Part shown: positions 1 through 7,247 of the stretch, in pieces | Layout of the letters: the number at the start of each line of letters is the position of its first letter | How positions within the stretch are numbered: the first letter of the stretch is position 1 | Notes under the pieces: model-generated | Databases searched by the model: none | What the model saw: the letters and a program-made list of their open reading frames with translations, nothing else | Told to the model about the DNA's origin: nothing | DNA from: JBBDIO01 sp040880365 | GTDB taxonomy: Bacteria > Chloroflexota > Anaerolineae > Caldilineales > Caldilineaceae | Assembly (NCBI GenBank): GCA_040880365.1 | Contig: JBBDIO010000166.1 | Span: 1-24,314 of the forward strand | Reading direction: 5' to 3' | Length of the DNA stretch: 24,314 bases | Made by a program: the position numbers and the translations under genes

Positions 1-318
1 CATGACCGCCAGGGTGGGCGGCTTGATGCCCTGTTCGCGCACATGGTCCATGTAGTTCAAGCCGATGGCAACGACTTTGCTGGGGTTCGTGATGGGCGCA
101 TTGAGCTTGACACTATCCAGGGGCACAGAATGCTCGGTTGCGCCGCTGTTCACAATTTCCTGGGCCAAAGCCAGCGCCGATTCGCCCTGTTCCAAAAAGG
201 CGCGCATATCGTTGGGCAAGCGCCCCTGCGATGCCGCGGCCAGGTTGATCACCCGGTCGCCTGCCACTGCGCCCAATTGCGGGGTCGCCCCTGCCGGCTG
301 AAAGGTTACAAGTTTCAT
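1..318 (-). CDS. Fumarylacetoacetate hydrolase (FAH) family protein, N-terminal part
   Basis: The first 106 codons of a gene that runs off the left edge. The protein begins MKLVTFQPAG and contains VINLAAA and then PSKVVAIGLNYMDHVREQG. This last stretch is the entry to the FAH catalytic fold, usually written PxKxxxxGxNYxxHxxE. Family members are metal-dependent hydrolases, decarboxylases or isomerases of 2-oxo acids from aromatic or sugar-acid catabolism. The metal-binding acidic residues lie beyond the edge, so the exact reaction cannot be named. The ATG at 318 is chosen because it gives the normal N-terminus; a weak purine-rich GGGAAA lies a few bases upstream. The gene is divergent from the ABC importer operon. 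No convincing promoter was found for it. Confidence 0.85.
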   Translation of the reverse strand, partial: MKLVTFQPAGATPQLGAVAGDRVINLAAASQGRLPNDMRAFLEQGESALALAQEIVNSGATEHSVPLDSVKLNAPITNPSKVVAIGLNYMDHVREQGIKPPTLAVM

Positions 319-408
319 AATCGTTTCCCGTCTGATTTTGCTTTTGAATATTTGGTTTGCTTGGGTAATATGAATGGGGTGGTGGGTTCTATACTTGGGT
401 AGGCACTC

Positions 409-440
409 CCACAGGCAAAAGCCGCCACAGGCAAAAGCAC
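409..440. repeat. 16-bp tandem duplication
   Basis: CCACAGGCAAAAGCCG at 409-424 is followed directly by CCACAGGCAAAAGCAC at 425-440, two mismatches in 16. It lies upstream of the FAH gene. No function is evident. Confidence 0.7.
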
Positions 441-586
441 AGCCAAAAATGGTCTGACCATCTCGCCTATCGATTCTACCAAGCCTGCGCGCGGTTGTCA
501 ATTGCCCCGCGCGCGCCCTGTCCAGGTTGCGTAACGACTCGCTAACCCACGCAGGACCATTCAAAATAAAACTGAACTTTTCGGCC

Positions 587-616
587 TTGACATTCTGTTG
601 TGCCCTACATTAGAAT
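587..616 (+). promoter_or_regulatory. Sigma-70-like promoter for the ABC importer operon
   Basis: TTGACA (587-592, perfect -35) and TAGAAT (611-616, five of six to the -10) are separated by 18 bases. The expected start is near 623, about 490 bases before the ATG of the binding-protein gene. That would make an unusually long untranslated leader. A much weaker candidate lies closer to the gene: TTGACG at 1043-1048 with TATCGA at 1067-1072. Confidence 0.55.
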
Positions 617-660
617 CAGTTCACAGGTCGCCTATACCCACTTTTTAGCTATTCATCTTT

Positions 661-785
661 AGCAATCGCAATTTAATATCGCAATTCTTTCAATTGCCAG
701 TGTGCAACTGCCAGCGCACAACTGCCATTGTGCAAAATTCTCGTGCAAAATTCTCGTGCAATGTTGCTATGCAATCGCGTCGCAG
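661..785. repeat. Degenerate array of 13-14-bp units
   Basis: Successive units such as GTGCAACTGCCAGC, GCACAACTGCCATT, GTGCAAAATTCTC (twice in a row), GTGCAATGTTGCT and ATGCAATCGCGTC follow each other. The GCAA core is kept while the rest drifts. The array lies inside the putative leader of the importer operon. Confidence 0.6.
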
Positions 786-839
786 CAGGTAAGTGCTCGT
801 CTCTCCACACAGCCCTTACACACAGAAGCATGTCGGGCC

Positions 840-889
840 GCTATCCGGCTTCCTAGCCTGCCGTGATCCGGATAGCCGTGATCCCGATA
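840..889. repeat. 9-bp inverted repeat overlapping a 15-bp direct repeat
   Basis: GCTATCCGG (840-848) and CCGGATAGC (868-876) are perfect inverted copies around a 19-base loop. GCCGTGATCCGGATA (860-874) is directly followed by GCCGTGATCCCGATA (875-889), one mismatch. In a transcript starting near 623 this could fold as a stem-loop. It has no T-run, so it does not look like a terminator. Confidence 0.55.
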
Positions 890-1102
890 CGTGTTGCGCG
901 TGTGATTGGCATCTGGTAACTATTATCTGGTGCGTGTTGCGTATAGAGTGACCATCGCCAAACCGAAACCCAGCAATTTCCCTTTAATCCCGATTTTATT
1001 GCATCTGCTCGAAGCCTATTGAGCAAGCTTTATATAAAGTTGTTGACGTTCCTGCTCGTTCCCCACTATCGATAAGAGCTACCCTATTCACCCACCCTAT
1101 TC

Positions 1103-1108
1103 AAGGAG
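1103..1108 (+). promoter_or_regulatory. Ribosome-binding site of the binding-protein gene
   Basis: AAGGAG ends 8 bases before the ATG at 1117, a strong and well-spaced Shine-Dalgarno sequence that fixes the start. Confidence 0.85.
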
Positions 1109-1116
1109 CCTGATCC

Positions 1117-2901
1117 ATGAGGAAAATGAGTGTTACACTCTTGTGTATTGCATTTGTGGCGCTGATATTGAGCGCCTGTGGCGCGCCGTCTACGGGCACG
1201 CCGCCCGTTGCGGATACAGGAGCGGCCGACGCGCCGGCCGCCGAGGCCCCCGCCGAACAACCTGCCGCCACCGGCGACGCGGCCCGCGAAGAATCGCTGA
1301 TTGTCGCGACCATGAGTCCCTTTGGTGCCCCCGAAATGTGGAGCCCCTATAACCTGGGCGGCACGCACCAGCAAGGTGTGGCTTTCTTCCACGAACCGCT
1401 GGTCTATGCCGATATGCTTAATGGCAACCAATACCCGTGGTTGGCCGAAAGCTGGGAATACAACGAAGATGCCACCGAGCTGGTCTATTATCTGCGCGAT
1501 GGTGTGACCTGGAGCGACGGCACCCCCTTCACCGCGGGCGACGTGGCCTACACGCTCAACACCCTGCGCGACCTGGGCAGCGAAGTTCGCCTGGGCGGCG
1601 TCTACCAGACATTCGTGCAGGAAGCCGAAGCTGTGGACGATCTGACCGTGCGCATCAGCTTCAATGCACCGGCCCCCCGCTTCCACGACGAAGTCATCGT
1701 TGCCAAGGGTGATTCGGCGACCTTCATCGTCCCCCAGCATATCTGGGAAGGCGAAAACTGGGCCGAGTACACTGCCTATAACGACGGCGAAGGCCCCGTT
1801 ACCACCGGACCGTGGCGTCTGGAATATGCCGACGACACCCGGCGCACCCTCCGCCGCGTCGAGAGCTGCGACGAATGGTGGGCCTGTGCCACCGGCTTCC
1901 ACGAACTGCCCGATGTCCAGCGCTTCGTGCAGATCTACATCCCCGATCAGCAGGCGCAGGCAACCGCCATGATTCGTAACGAAATCGACCAGACGCATGA
2001 CCTGCGCGTTGACCTGATCGAACAGATCCTCAGCCAGAACCCCGATACCACCACCTGGACCGGGCGCGAAGGCCCCTACGGGATGGTCTCCTGGTGGCCG
2101 ACCGCGCTGTATATGAACAACAACGATCCCCATCTGGGCAACCCCAGCGTACGCTGGGCCATCAACCGCTACGTCGACCGCGAACTGTTGATCGATTTCG
2201 CCTTCGATGGCAATGGACAACCGTCGATCTGGCCCTTCCCGCCCTTCGCCGGTCTCCAGGACGCCATTGATAACCTGTCCGATCTGGAAGCAGAATATCA
2301 ACCCGGCCTCTATGACCCGGCCGCGGGCGATGAACTGCTGACCGCAGCCGGCTATACCAAAGACAGCGAAGGCTTCTGGGCCGACGCCGACGGCGACCGC
2401 ATCGGTTGCGCCATTTCCAGCCTGCCCCACTTCTCCGACATGGGCCCGGTGCTGGTGCAATTGCTGCGCCAACACGGCATCGAAGCCTCCTATTCGGAAC
2501 CCCCGGACGTGGGCACGCTGCTGATCGGCGGCGACTATGAATGTGGACTTTACGGTCACAACGGCTCCATGTCGGGCACCCTCTATCGCACACTGCTACT
2601 CTATACCGCGGGCGATTCGGGTAACTATGCCCAGTTCAACAATTCGGAATATGACACGCTGGTACAAGAGCTGGCCGTGGCCGCCAATGAAACCGAAGTG
2701 CGCGCGCTGGAACATGCCGCCATGGAGATTTGGCTGGAAAATCTGCCCGAAGTCAATCTGGCACAGTTCTATAATCGCACCGGCAACAACATGACCTATT
2801 GGGGCAACTGGCCTTCTACCGAAAGCGACCCCTATATGAACGGCATTCAGATGCACACGGGCTTCCCCTATACAACTCTGAAGCTGGAAGCGAACGAATA
2901 G
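1117..2901 (+). CDS. ABC transporter family-5 extracellular solute-binding lipoprotein
   Basis: A 594-residue protein that captures substrate outside the membrane and delivers it to the permeases encoded next. Residues 1-20 form a lipoprotein signal peptide; the lipobox LSAC puts the lipid-modified cysteine at 21. An Ala/Pro/Thr/Glu-rich tether of about 35 residues follows. The rest has family-5 (OppA/DppA-like) hallmarks: LAESWEYNEDATELVYYLRD, VTWSDGTPFTAGDVAYTL, and near the end YNRTGNN. Length is typical for the family. Such proteins bind peptides, nickel or oligosaccharides; the pocket cannot be read from sequence, so the substrate is open. First gene of a five-gene operon, followed by a 195-base gap with a strong hairpin, which would favour more binding protein than permease. 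Confidence 0.93.
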   Translation: MRKMSVTLLCIAFVALILSACGAPSTGTPPVADTGAADAPAAEAPAEQPAATGDAAREESLIVATMSPFGAPEMWSPYNLGGTHQQGVAFFHEPLVYADMLNGNQYPWLAESWEYNEDATELVYYLRDGVTWSDGTPFTAGDVAYTLNTLRDLGSEVRLGGVYQTFVQEAEAVDDLTVRISFNAPAPRFHDEVIVAKGDSATFIVPQHIWEGENWAEYTAYNDGEGPVTTGPWRLEYADDTRRTLRRVESCDEWWACATGFHELPDVQRFVQIYIPDQQAQATAMIRNEIDQTHDLRVDLIEQILSQNPDTTTWTGREGPYGMVSWWPTALYMNNNDPHLGNPSVRWAINRYVDRELLIDFAFDGNGQPSIWPFPPFAGLQDAIDNLSDLEAEYQPGLYDPAAGDELLTAAGYTKDSEGFWADADGDRIGCAISSLPHFSDMGPVLVQLLRQHGIEASYSEPPDVGTLLIGGDYECGLYGHNGSMSGTLYRTLLLYTAGDSGNYAQFNNSEYDTLVQELAVAANETEVRALEHAAMEIWLENLPEVNLAQFYNRTGNNMTYWGNWPSTESDPYMNGIQMHTGFPYTTLKLEANE

Positions 2902-3096
2902 GAGCAGCCGCCACAAGCAGGTAGTCACAAATGTGCAGACACAAGTGGCTCGTACACAGTGAACACCAATAGCCTCTAACACGCGCAGATCCACGCGTGC
3001 GTAGCAAGGCCCGTTTCAACGCCGCACGTACCGGAGACGAATGGCGTCTCCGGTACGTGTGTGTTGTGCTCAGGTTTAGACAATTCGGAAAAAACC
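2902..3096 (+). other. Intra-operon gap with strong stem-loop
   Basis: Inside this gap the arms 3025-3039 (CACGTACCGGAGACG) and 3045-3059 (CGTCTCCGGTACGTG) are perfect complements around the 5-base loop AATGG: a 15-bp GC-rich stem. There is no T-run after it, so it looks like an RNA-stabilising or partial-attenuation hairpin rather than an intrinsic terminator. This placement, 3' of an abundant binding protein and 5' of its permease, matches the known role of intercistronic hairpins in importer operons such as malE-malF. Confidence 0.7.
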
Positions 3097-4104
3097 ATGA
3101 CTCTTGAATATTTTGTGAAGAGAGTGCTACAGTTCTTCGCCATCGCATTTTTGGCGGCGACGATCAATTTCTTCTTTCCCCGCATGTCCGGGCAGGATCC
3201 CATCCAGCAAAAGCTGATGCAACTCCAGGCCCAGGGTGTCAATGTTGCCAGTGAAGATGTCAAAGGCCTGGTGGAGACTTATAACAAAAAGTTTGGTCTG
3301 GATCAGCCGCTATGGCGTCAATATCTGACCTATCTGGGCGATATGGCGCGCCTCGATTTTGGCGTGTCCATTTCCGACTATCCTGCCACCGTGCTTTCCA
3401 TGGTGCGGCGCGCAATTCCGTGGACGGTAGGCTTGTTGCTGACCGCCACGCTCATCAGTTTTGCCATCGGCACCTTCGTAGGGGCGCTCCTGGCATGGGA
3501 CAAAGCTCCCTTCTTTTTGCGCGCCATTTTTCCCGCATTTTTCACATTCTCGGCAGTCCCCTTCTATCTCATGGGGATTGTGCTGCTCTATGTATTCGCC
3601 TTCAAAATTCCCCTCTTTCCGCTCTTTGGCGGTTTCGGCACGCAAGCGACCCCCCAACTCACTGTCCGCTTTGCTATGGATGTTTTGCACCACTCGTTTC
3701 TGCCGGCGCTCTCTATCGTTTTGGCCCAGGTCGGCTTCTGGGCAATGGGGATGCGTTCCATGATGGTGACGATTCAGGGCGAAGACTATATGTTGCAAGC
3801 CGAAGCCAAGGGTCTCATCAATCGGCGCATCTTTTATCGCTATGCCATGCGCAATGCCATCTTGCCCCAGATCACTGGCCTGGCGCTTTCGCTGGGAACC
3901 ATCATTTCCGGCGCGATTTTGGTCGAAGTTGTCTTTTCCTACCCCGGCGTAGGCACAGTCTTGCTCAAAGCCGTGCGCGGCTTCGACTGGTTTGTGATCC
4001 AGGGCATTGTCTTTCTCATTATTATCAGCGTGGCCTTCACCATGCTGGTAATCGACTTGATCTATCCTCTGCTGGATCCGCGCATTAGTTACAGGAGTGA
4101 GTAG
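3097..4104 (+). CDS. ABC transporter permease, OppB/DppB type
   Basis: A 335-residue inner-membrane subunit forming half of the importer channel. It starts with a membrane segment (FVKRVLQFFAIAFLAATINF), then an extracytoplasmic part with KFGLDQPLWRQYLTYLGDM and LDFGVSI, typical of the OppB family, then about five more membrane segments. The EAA loop that docks on the ATPases is clear: EAKGLINRRIFYRYAMRNAI, followed by LPQITGL and VFSYPGVG. The ATG at 3097 is chosen over the GTG at 3061 because it begins exactly at the conserved N-terminus; the ribosome-binding site is weak (GGAAA). The end overlaps the ribosome-binding region of the next gene. Confidence 0.92.
   Translation: MTLEYFVKRVLQFFAIAFLAATINFFFPRMSGQDPIQQKLMQLQAQGVNVASEDVKGLVETYNKKFGLDQPLWRQYLTYLGDMARLDFGVSISDYPATVLSMVRRAIPWTVGLLLTATLISFAIGTFVGALLAWDKAPFFLRAIFPAFFTFSAVPFYLMGIVLLYVFAFKIPLFPLFGGFGTQATPQLTVRFAMDVLHHSFLPALSIVLAQVGFWAMGMRSMMVTIQGEDYMLQAEAKGLINRRIFYRYAMRNAILPQITGLALSLGTIISGAILVEVVFSYPGVGTVLLKAVRGFDWFVIQGIVFLIIISVAFTMLVIDLIYPLLDPRISYRSE
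4093..4097 (+). promoter_or_regulatory. Ribosome-binding site deciding the start of the second permease
   Basis: AGGAG lies within the last codons of the preceding gene. It is 8 bases before the GTG at 4106 but directly abuts the alternative GTG at 4097, so 4106 is the better start. Confidence 0.75.
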
Positions 4105-4105
4105 C

Positions 4106-5062
4106 GTGACGAACACGGTTGATACGATTGTCTCTGGCGACCGGGCATCTGGCGACCCTGCTTCTGGCGGACGCCAACCCCTACCCGATCCCGCGCCGGT
4201 GCCCAGCAGGCGCATGCGCAATTTCCTCCTCTATCTGCGGCGCAACCCCACGTTAATCGGCGGCATTGGCCTGCTCTTGGTCATTGCCCTCTTTGTGGTG
4301 GTAGGAGCCAGCGTGACCGATCCCACGGACGCCCAGCCGCTTGCCTATCGCCCCAGCCAACCACCCTCTGCCGAACATTGGCTGGGCACCGACCGCCTGG
4401 GCAAAGACATTCTGGCGGTCATGGTCGAAGGCACGCCCCAGACCATCCGCATCGGGCTGATCGCCGGCGCAATTGGCGTCGCCATCGGGACTTTTCTCGC
4501 CTTTTTCAGCGGCTATTATGGCGGCGCGCTGGACACCATCGTCCGCTCGGTTGTCGATATTCTGCGTACCATTCCCGCGCTCATCGTGTTGGTCATCATT
4601 GCAATTTCGGTGCCATTCCAAATGTCGGTAGAAATGATGGCGCTGATTGTGGCAGCACTGGCCTGGCTGGGTCCAACGCGCGTCTTGCGCTCGCAGGTGC
4701 TGGTCATGCGCCAACAAAGCTATGTCGAGCTGGCGCGCTTCACGGGTATGAGCGGTCCCGAAATCATCGTCAAGGAGATGATGCCCAATCTCATGCCCTT
4801 CATCGTCGCGGTTTTTGTCTCGGCAGTCTCCGGTGAGGTGCTGGCCTCCATCGGGCTAGAGGCGTTGGGCCTGGGTCCCTTCGAGGCGAACACACTGGGT
4901 ATGACCATCTATTGGAATATTTGGTACGCGTCGCTGATCAACGGATGGTGGTGGTGGTGGACGCCGCCCATTATCGTCATCGTGATGCTTTTCGTCGGTC
5001 TCTTTCTCGTCTCCCAGGGGCTGGACGAGTGGGCGAATCCACGTTTAAGAAAGAGTGTATAA
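4106..5062 (+). CDS. ABC transporter permease, OppC/DppC type
   Basis: A 318-residue inner-membrane subunit pairing with the preceding permease. A cytoplasmic N-terminus with a small 5-residue repeat (SGDRA SGDPA SGGRQ) precedes the first membrane segment, around GGIGLLLVIALFVVVGASV. HWLGTDRLGKDILAVMVEGT is the classic OppC-family entry. The coupling loop reads ELARFTGMSGPEIIVKEMMP. Near the end sits a run of five Trp (NGWWWWWTPP), then LDEWANPRLR. From memory, these last two features are more usual in oligosaccharide-type members of the Opp/Dpp group than in plain dipeptide permeases; this is a hint, not proof. A GTG start is used. The stop shares bases with the next gene's ATG (TAATG), so translation is probably coupled. 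Confidence 0.92.
   Translation: MTNTVDTIVSGDRASGDPASGGRQPLPDPAPVPSRRMRNFLLYLRRNPTLIGGIGLLLVIALFVVVGASVTDPTDAQPLAYRPSQPPSAEHWLGTDRLGKDILAVMVEGTPQTIRIGLIAGAIGVAIGTFLAFFSGYYGGALDTIVRSVVDILRTIPALIVLVIIAISVPFQMSVEMMALIVAALAWLGPTRVLRSQVLVMRQQSYVELARFTGMSGPEIIVKEMMPNLMPFIVAVFVSAVSGEVLASIGLEALGLGPFEANTLGMTIYWNIWYASLINGWWWWWTPPIIVIVMLFVGLFLVSQGLDEWANPRLRKSV
4133..4177 (+). repeat. 15-bp triplicate repeat inside the permease gene
   Basis: Three adjacent units, TCTGGCGACCGGGCA, TCTGGCGACCCTGCT and TCTGGCGGACGCCAA, encode SGDRA SGDPA SGGRQ in the cytoplasmic N-terminal tail. Confidence 0.75.
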
Positions 5063-6096
5063 TGGCACGTTTTACCCAGGCGAAAGATGCAAATGCGTCG
5101 GAGCCGGTACTCCAGATAAACGATCTGCACGTCCACTACGAAACCGCCGACGGCCCGGTCAAGGCCGTGAGCGGTGTGAGTTTGACGCTCCATGCCGGTG
5201 AACGGCTGGCATTGGTCGGCGAATCGGGCTGTGGCAAGACAACCACCGCGCTGGCGCTCATGCGTCTGCTGCGCCCGCCTGCACGCATTGTCCAGGGCGA
5301 AGTCTGGCTCGATGGCCGCGATCTGCTGACTCTGAATGAAGAAGAGATGCGCCTGACCCGGCTGGATGAAGTCTCGCTGGTGACCCAGGCTGCAATGAAC
5401 GCGCTCAATCCCGTCATGCGCATCGAAGAACAGATTATCGATGGCATCGAAGATCACGGCTATCGCCGGAGCAAGACCGCAAACCAGGAACATGTGCGCT
5501 CGTTGCTGGCGAATGTGGGGCTAGATGCCCGCGTGGCGCGCATGTATCCCCATGAACTGAGCGGCGGGATGAAACAACGGGTAGGGATGGCAACCGCCAC
5601 CGCGCTCCGCCCCAAACTCATCATCGCCGATGAACCTACCAGCGCGCTGGATGTGGTGGTGCAACGCCAGGTCATGACAACGCTGGGTCGTCTGCAACGC
5701 GAAACGGGCGCCGCCGTCATCCTGGTCGGGCACGATATGGGCCTGATCGCCCAGTTTGCCGACTGGGTTGGGGTGATGTATGCGGGCAAAATCGTGGAAT
5801 TGGCCCCTATCCGCAAAATTGTAGAACAGCCTCAGCATCCCTATACCAAGCTGCTTTTGCAGAGCGTGCCCGGTCTGGGCGAAAAACGCGACCGGCTGGT
5901 TGGGATTCCCGGAATGCCGCCGCGTCTGCTCAATCTGCCGCCGGGGTGTCTCTTTGCCCCTCGCTGCCCCGCGGTCATGCCCCACTGCCACCAGATCGAA
6001 CCCGCCCTGCTGCCCGTCGAACCGGAACAGCAGGTGGCGTGTCACCTCTTCACAGAATCCCAACCGCACACCCAACGGGCGGAGGTCGAATCTTGA
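5062..6096 (+). CDS. ABC transporter ATP-binding protein, OppD/DppD type
   Basis: A 344-residue cytoplasmic ATPase that powers import. Visible motifs: Walker A GESGCGKT (53-60), Q-loop Gln 109, signature LSGGM (166-170), Walker B LIIADE (186-191), D-loop SALD, switch His 224 (VGHDMG). The C-terminal oligopeptide-transporter domain begins HPYTKLLLQS and has four cysteines (296, 302, 309, 327) in the pattern GCLFAPRCPAVMPHC...VAC. In Dpp-type homologues such cysteines have been reported to hold an iron-sulfur cluster (from memory). The ATG at 5062 overlaps the previous stop codon and gives the expected N-terminus; longer in-frame upstream starts would only extend into the permease gene. Confidence 0.93.
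   Translation: MARFTQAKDANASEPVLQINDLHVHYETADGPVKAVSGVSLTLHAGERLALVGESGCGKTTTALALMRLLRPPARIVQGEVWLDGRDLLTLNEEEMRLTRLDEVSLVTQAAMNALNPVMRIEEQIIDGIEDHGYRRSKTANQEHVRSLLANVGLDARVARMYPHELSGGMKQRVGMATATALRPKLIIADEPTSALDVVVQRQVMTTLGRLQRETGAAVILVGHDMGLIAQFADWVGVMYAGKIVELAPIRKIVEQPQHPYTKLLLQSVPGLGEKRDRLVGIPGMPPRLLNLPPGCLFAPRCPAVMPHCHQIEPALLPVEPEQQVACHLFTESQPHTQRAEVES
6081..6085 (+). promoter_or_regulatory. Ribosome-binding site supporting a TTG start
   Basis: GGAGG ends 7 bases before TTG at 6093. This ideal spacing supports TTG as start of the second ATPase gene, since no ATG exists between here and the Walker A region in that frame. Confidence 0.75.
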
Positions 6097-7121
6097 CTCC
6101 TATTTTGGAACTGCGCAACGTATCGAAAATATTCGGTGGCGGGCTTCTCAACCGCAACCGAACGACCGCAGTAGACGATGTCTCGTTTTCCATCCCGTCG
6201 GACGCACCGAGCATTACAGCAGTCGCCGGCGAAAGCGGGAGCGGCAAAACCACCCTGTCGCGTTTGCTACTCGGCGTTACAAAACCAAGCTCCGGCGAAG
6301 TTCTCTACAACGGCGCACCCCTTGCCAAGGTCAAAGGCGAAGGGCGCAAACAATTTCTGCGCGATGTCCAACCCATCTACCAGGACCCCTTCGGCGTCTA
6401 CAACCCTTTCTATCGCGCCGACCATCTCTTGTTCGCCGCCGTGGAAAAATTCAAGCTGGCAAAAACCGAGCAAGAAGGGCGACGGCTGATCCAGGATGCC
6501 CTGGAAACGGTGGGTTTGCGCCCCGATGAAGTGCTGGGACGCTATCCGCATCAGTTGAGCGGCGGCCAGCGGCAGCGCGTCATGGTGGCCCGTGCACTGT
6601 TGCTGCAACCGCGTGTGATCCTGGCAGATGAACCCGTCTCCATGGTCGATGCGTCTTTGCGCGCCACCATCCTCGAAAGTCTGCGCGCTCTGAACCGCGA
6701 CTTTCGCATCTCGATCCTCTACGTCACCCACGATCTCACTACAGCCTATCAGATCTGCGAAAACATCATTGTCATGTACCAGGGCACAGTGGTCGAAGCA
6801 GGCGCCGTGGAAGAGGTAATTCTTTCGCCCCAGCACCCCTATACCCAATTGCTGGTAGATTCTATCCCACGTATGCAGGCCGTGCGCAACTGGGAACAGG
6901 AAGAACAGGAAGCCACCCTCGCCAGCGTCGACGAAAGCAGCCAGCAATCTGCCGGTTGTCGCTTCGCCGATCGCTGCCCGGCCGTAATGAGCAAATGCTG
7001 GACCGAAAATCCGGATCTCTACAGCCTCAGCCCCCATCGGGTGGCCCGCTGTTTTCTCCACGAAGAGCACCCGAATTTCAAACAGGCGGATGTTGCGCAA
7101 ACATTCGTGCGCCAACCCTAA
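6093..7121 (+). CDS. ABC transporter ATP-binding protein, OppF/DppF type
   Basis: A 342-residue partner ATPase of the preceding one. Walker A GESGSGKT (46-53), Q-loop in YQDPFGVYNP, signature LSGGQ (155-159), Walker B VILADE (175-180), D-loop MVDAS and switch His 213 (VTHDLT) are all intact, so both ATP sites of the heterodimer look functional. The C-terminal domain again carries four cysteines (289, 295, 302, 320) in the arrangement GCRFADRCPAVMSKC...ARC. The TTG start overlaps the previous gene's TGA, which makes coupled translation likely. This is the last gene of the operon; a terminator follows within 10 bases. Confidence 0.92.
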   Translation: MTPILELRNVSKIFGGGLLNRNRTTAVDDVSFSIPSDAPSITAVAGESGSGKTTLSRLLLGVTKPSSGEVLYNGAPLAKVKGEGRKQFLRDVQPIYQDPFGVYNPFYRADHLLFAAVEKFKLAKTEQEGRRLIQDALETVGLRPDEVLGRYPHQLSGGQRQRVMVARALLLQPRVILADEPVSMVDASLRATILESLRALNRDFRISILYVTHDLTTAYQICENIIVMYQGTVVEAGAVEEVILSPQHPYTQLLVDSIPRMQAVRNWEQEEQEATLASVDESSQQSAGCRFADRCPAVMSKCWTENPDLYSLSPHRVARCFLHEEHPNFKQADVAQTFVRQP

Positions 7122-7126
7122 CACAA

Positions 7127-7168
7127 AACCGCCAGACTGTTGACAGAAATATCAACGGTCTGGCGGTT
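7127..7168. terminator. Bidirectional terminator between importer operon and MFS gene
   Basis: AACCGCCAGACTGTTGA (7127-7143) pairs with TCAACGGTCTGGCGGTT (7152-7168) over 17 positions with one G-T wobble and an 8-base loop. On the minus strand the stem is followed by TTTTGTGTTA; on the plus strand the T-run is poor. It lies 5 bases after the operon stop and about 80 bases beyond the end of the convergent MFS gene. Confidence 0.75.
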
Positions 7169-7200
7169 GCTTGCAGCATATTCATTTTGAGCCTCTGCCC

Positions 7201-7242
7201 CCGGCCTATCGACTCCGGCCTATCGACTCCAGCCTTTCAGCT
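7201..7242. repeat. 14-bp tandem repeat, two exact copies and a degenerate third
   Basis: CCGGCCTATCGACT occurs at 7201-7214 and 7215-7228, then CCAGCCTTTCAGCT at 7229-7242. It lies in the spacer just past the MFS stop codon. Confidence 0.75.
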
Positions 7243-7247
7243 CTCAC

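Larger units (their letters stand above)
319..1116. other. Long intergenic region between divergent genes
   Basis: About 800 bases with no convincing coding sequence in either direction. It holds a promoter-like pair (587-616), a 16-bp duplication (409-440), a degenerate array of 13-14-bp units centred on GCAA (661-785), a 15-bp duplication combined with a 9-bp inverted repeat (840-889), and the ribosome-binding site of the binding-protein gene (1103-1108). No tRNA-like T-arm or recognised riboswitch core was seen by eye. Confidence 0.7.

Noticed and set aside
43..402. Plus-strand open frame over the start of the FAH gene
   Set aside because: Antisense to a well-recognised conserved N-terminus; no ribosome-binding site of note.
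319..1116. tRNA or known riboswitch in the long intergenic region
   Set aside because: No GGTTCGAATCC-like T-arm, no acceptor-stem pairing and no recognised aptamer core could be found by eye.
1084..2559. A 491-codon minus-strand open frame across the binding-protein gene
   Set aside because: A codon-bias shadow: the sense frame has a lipoprotein signal, a good ribosome-binding site and family motifs.
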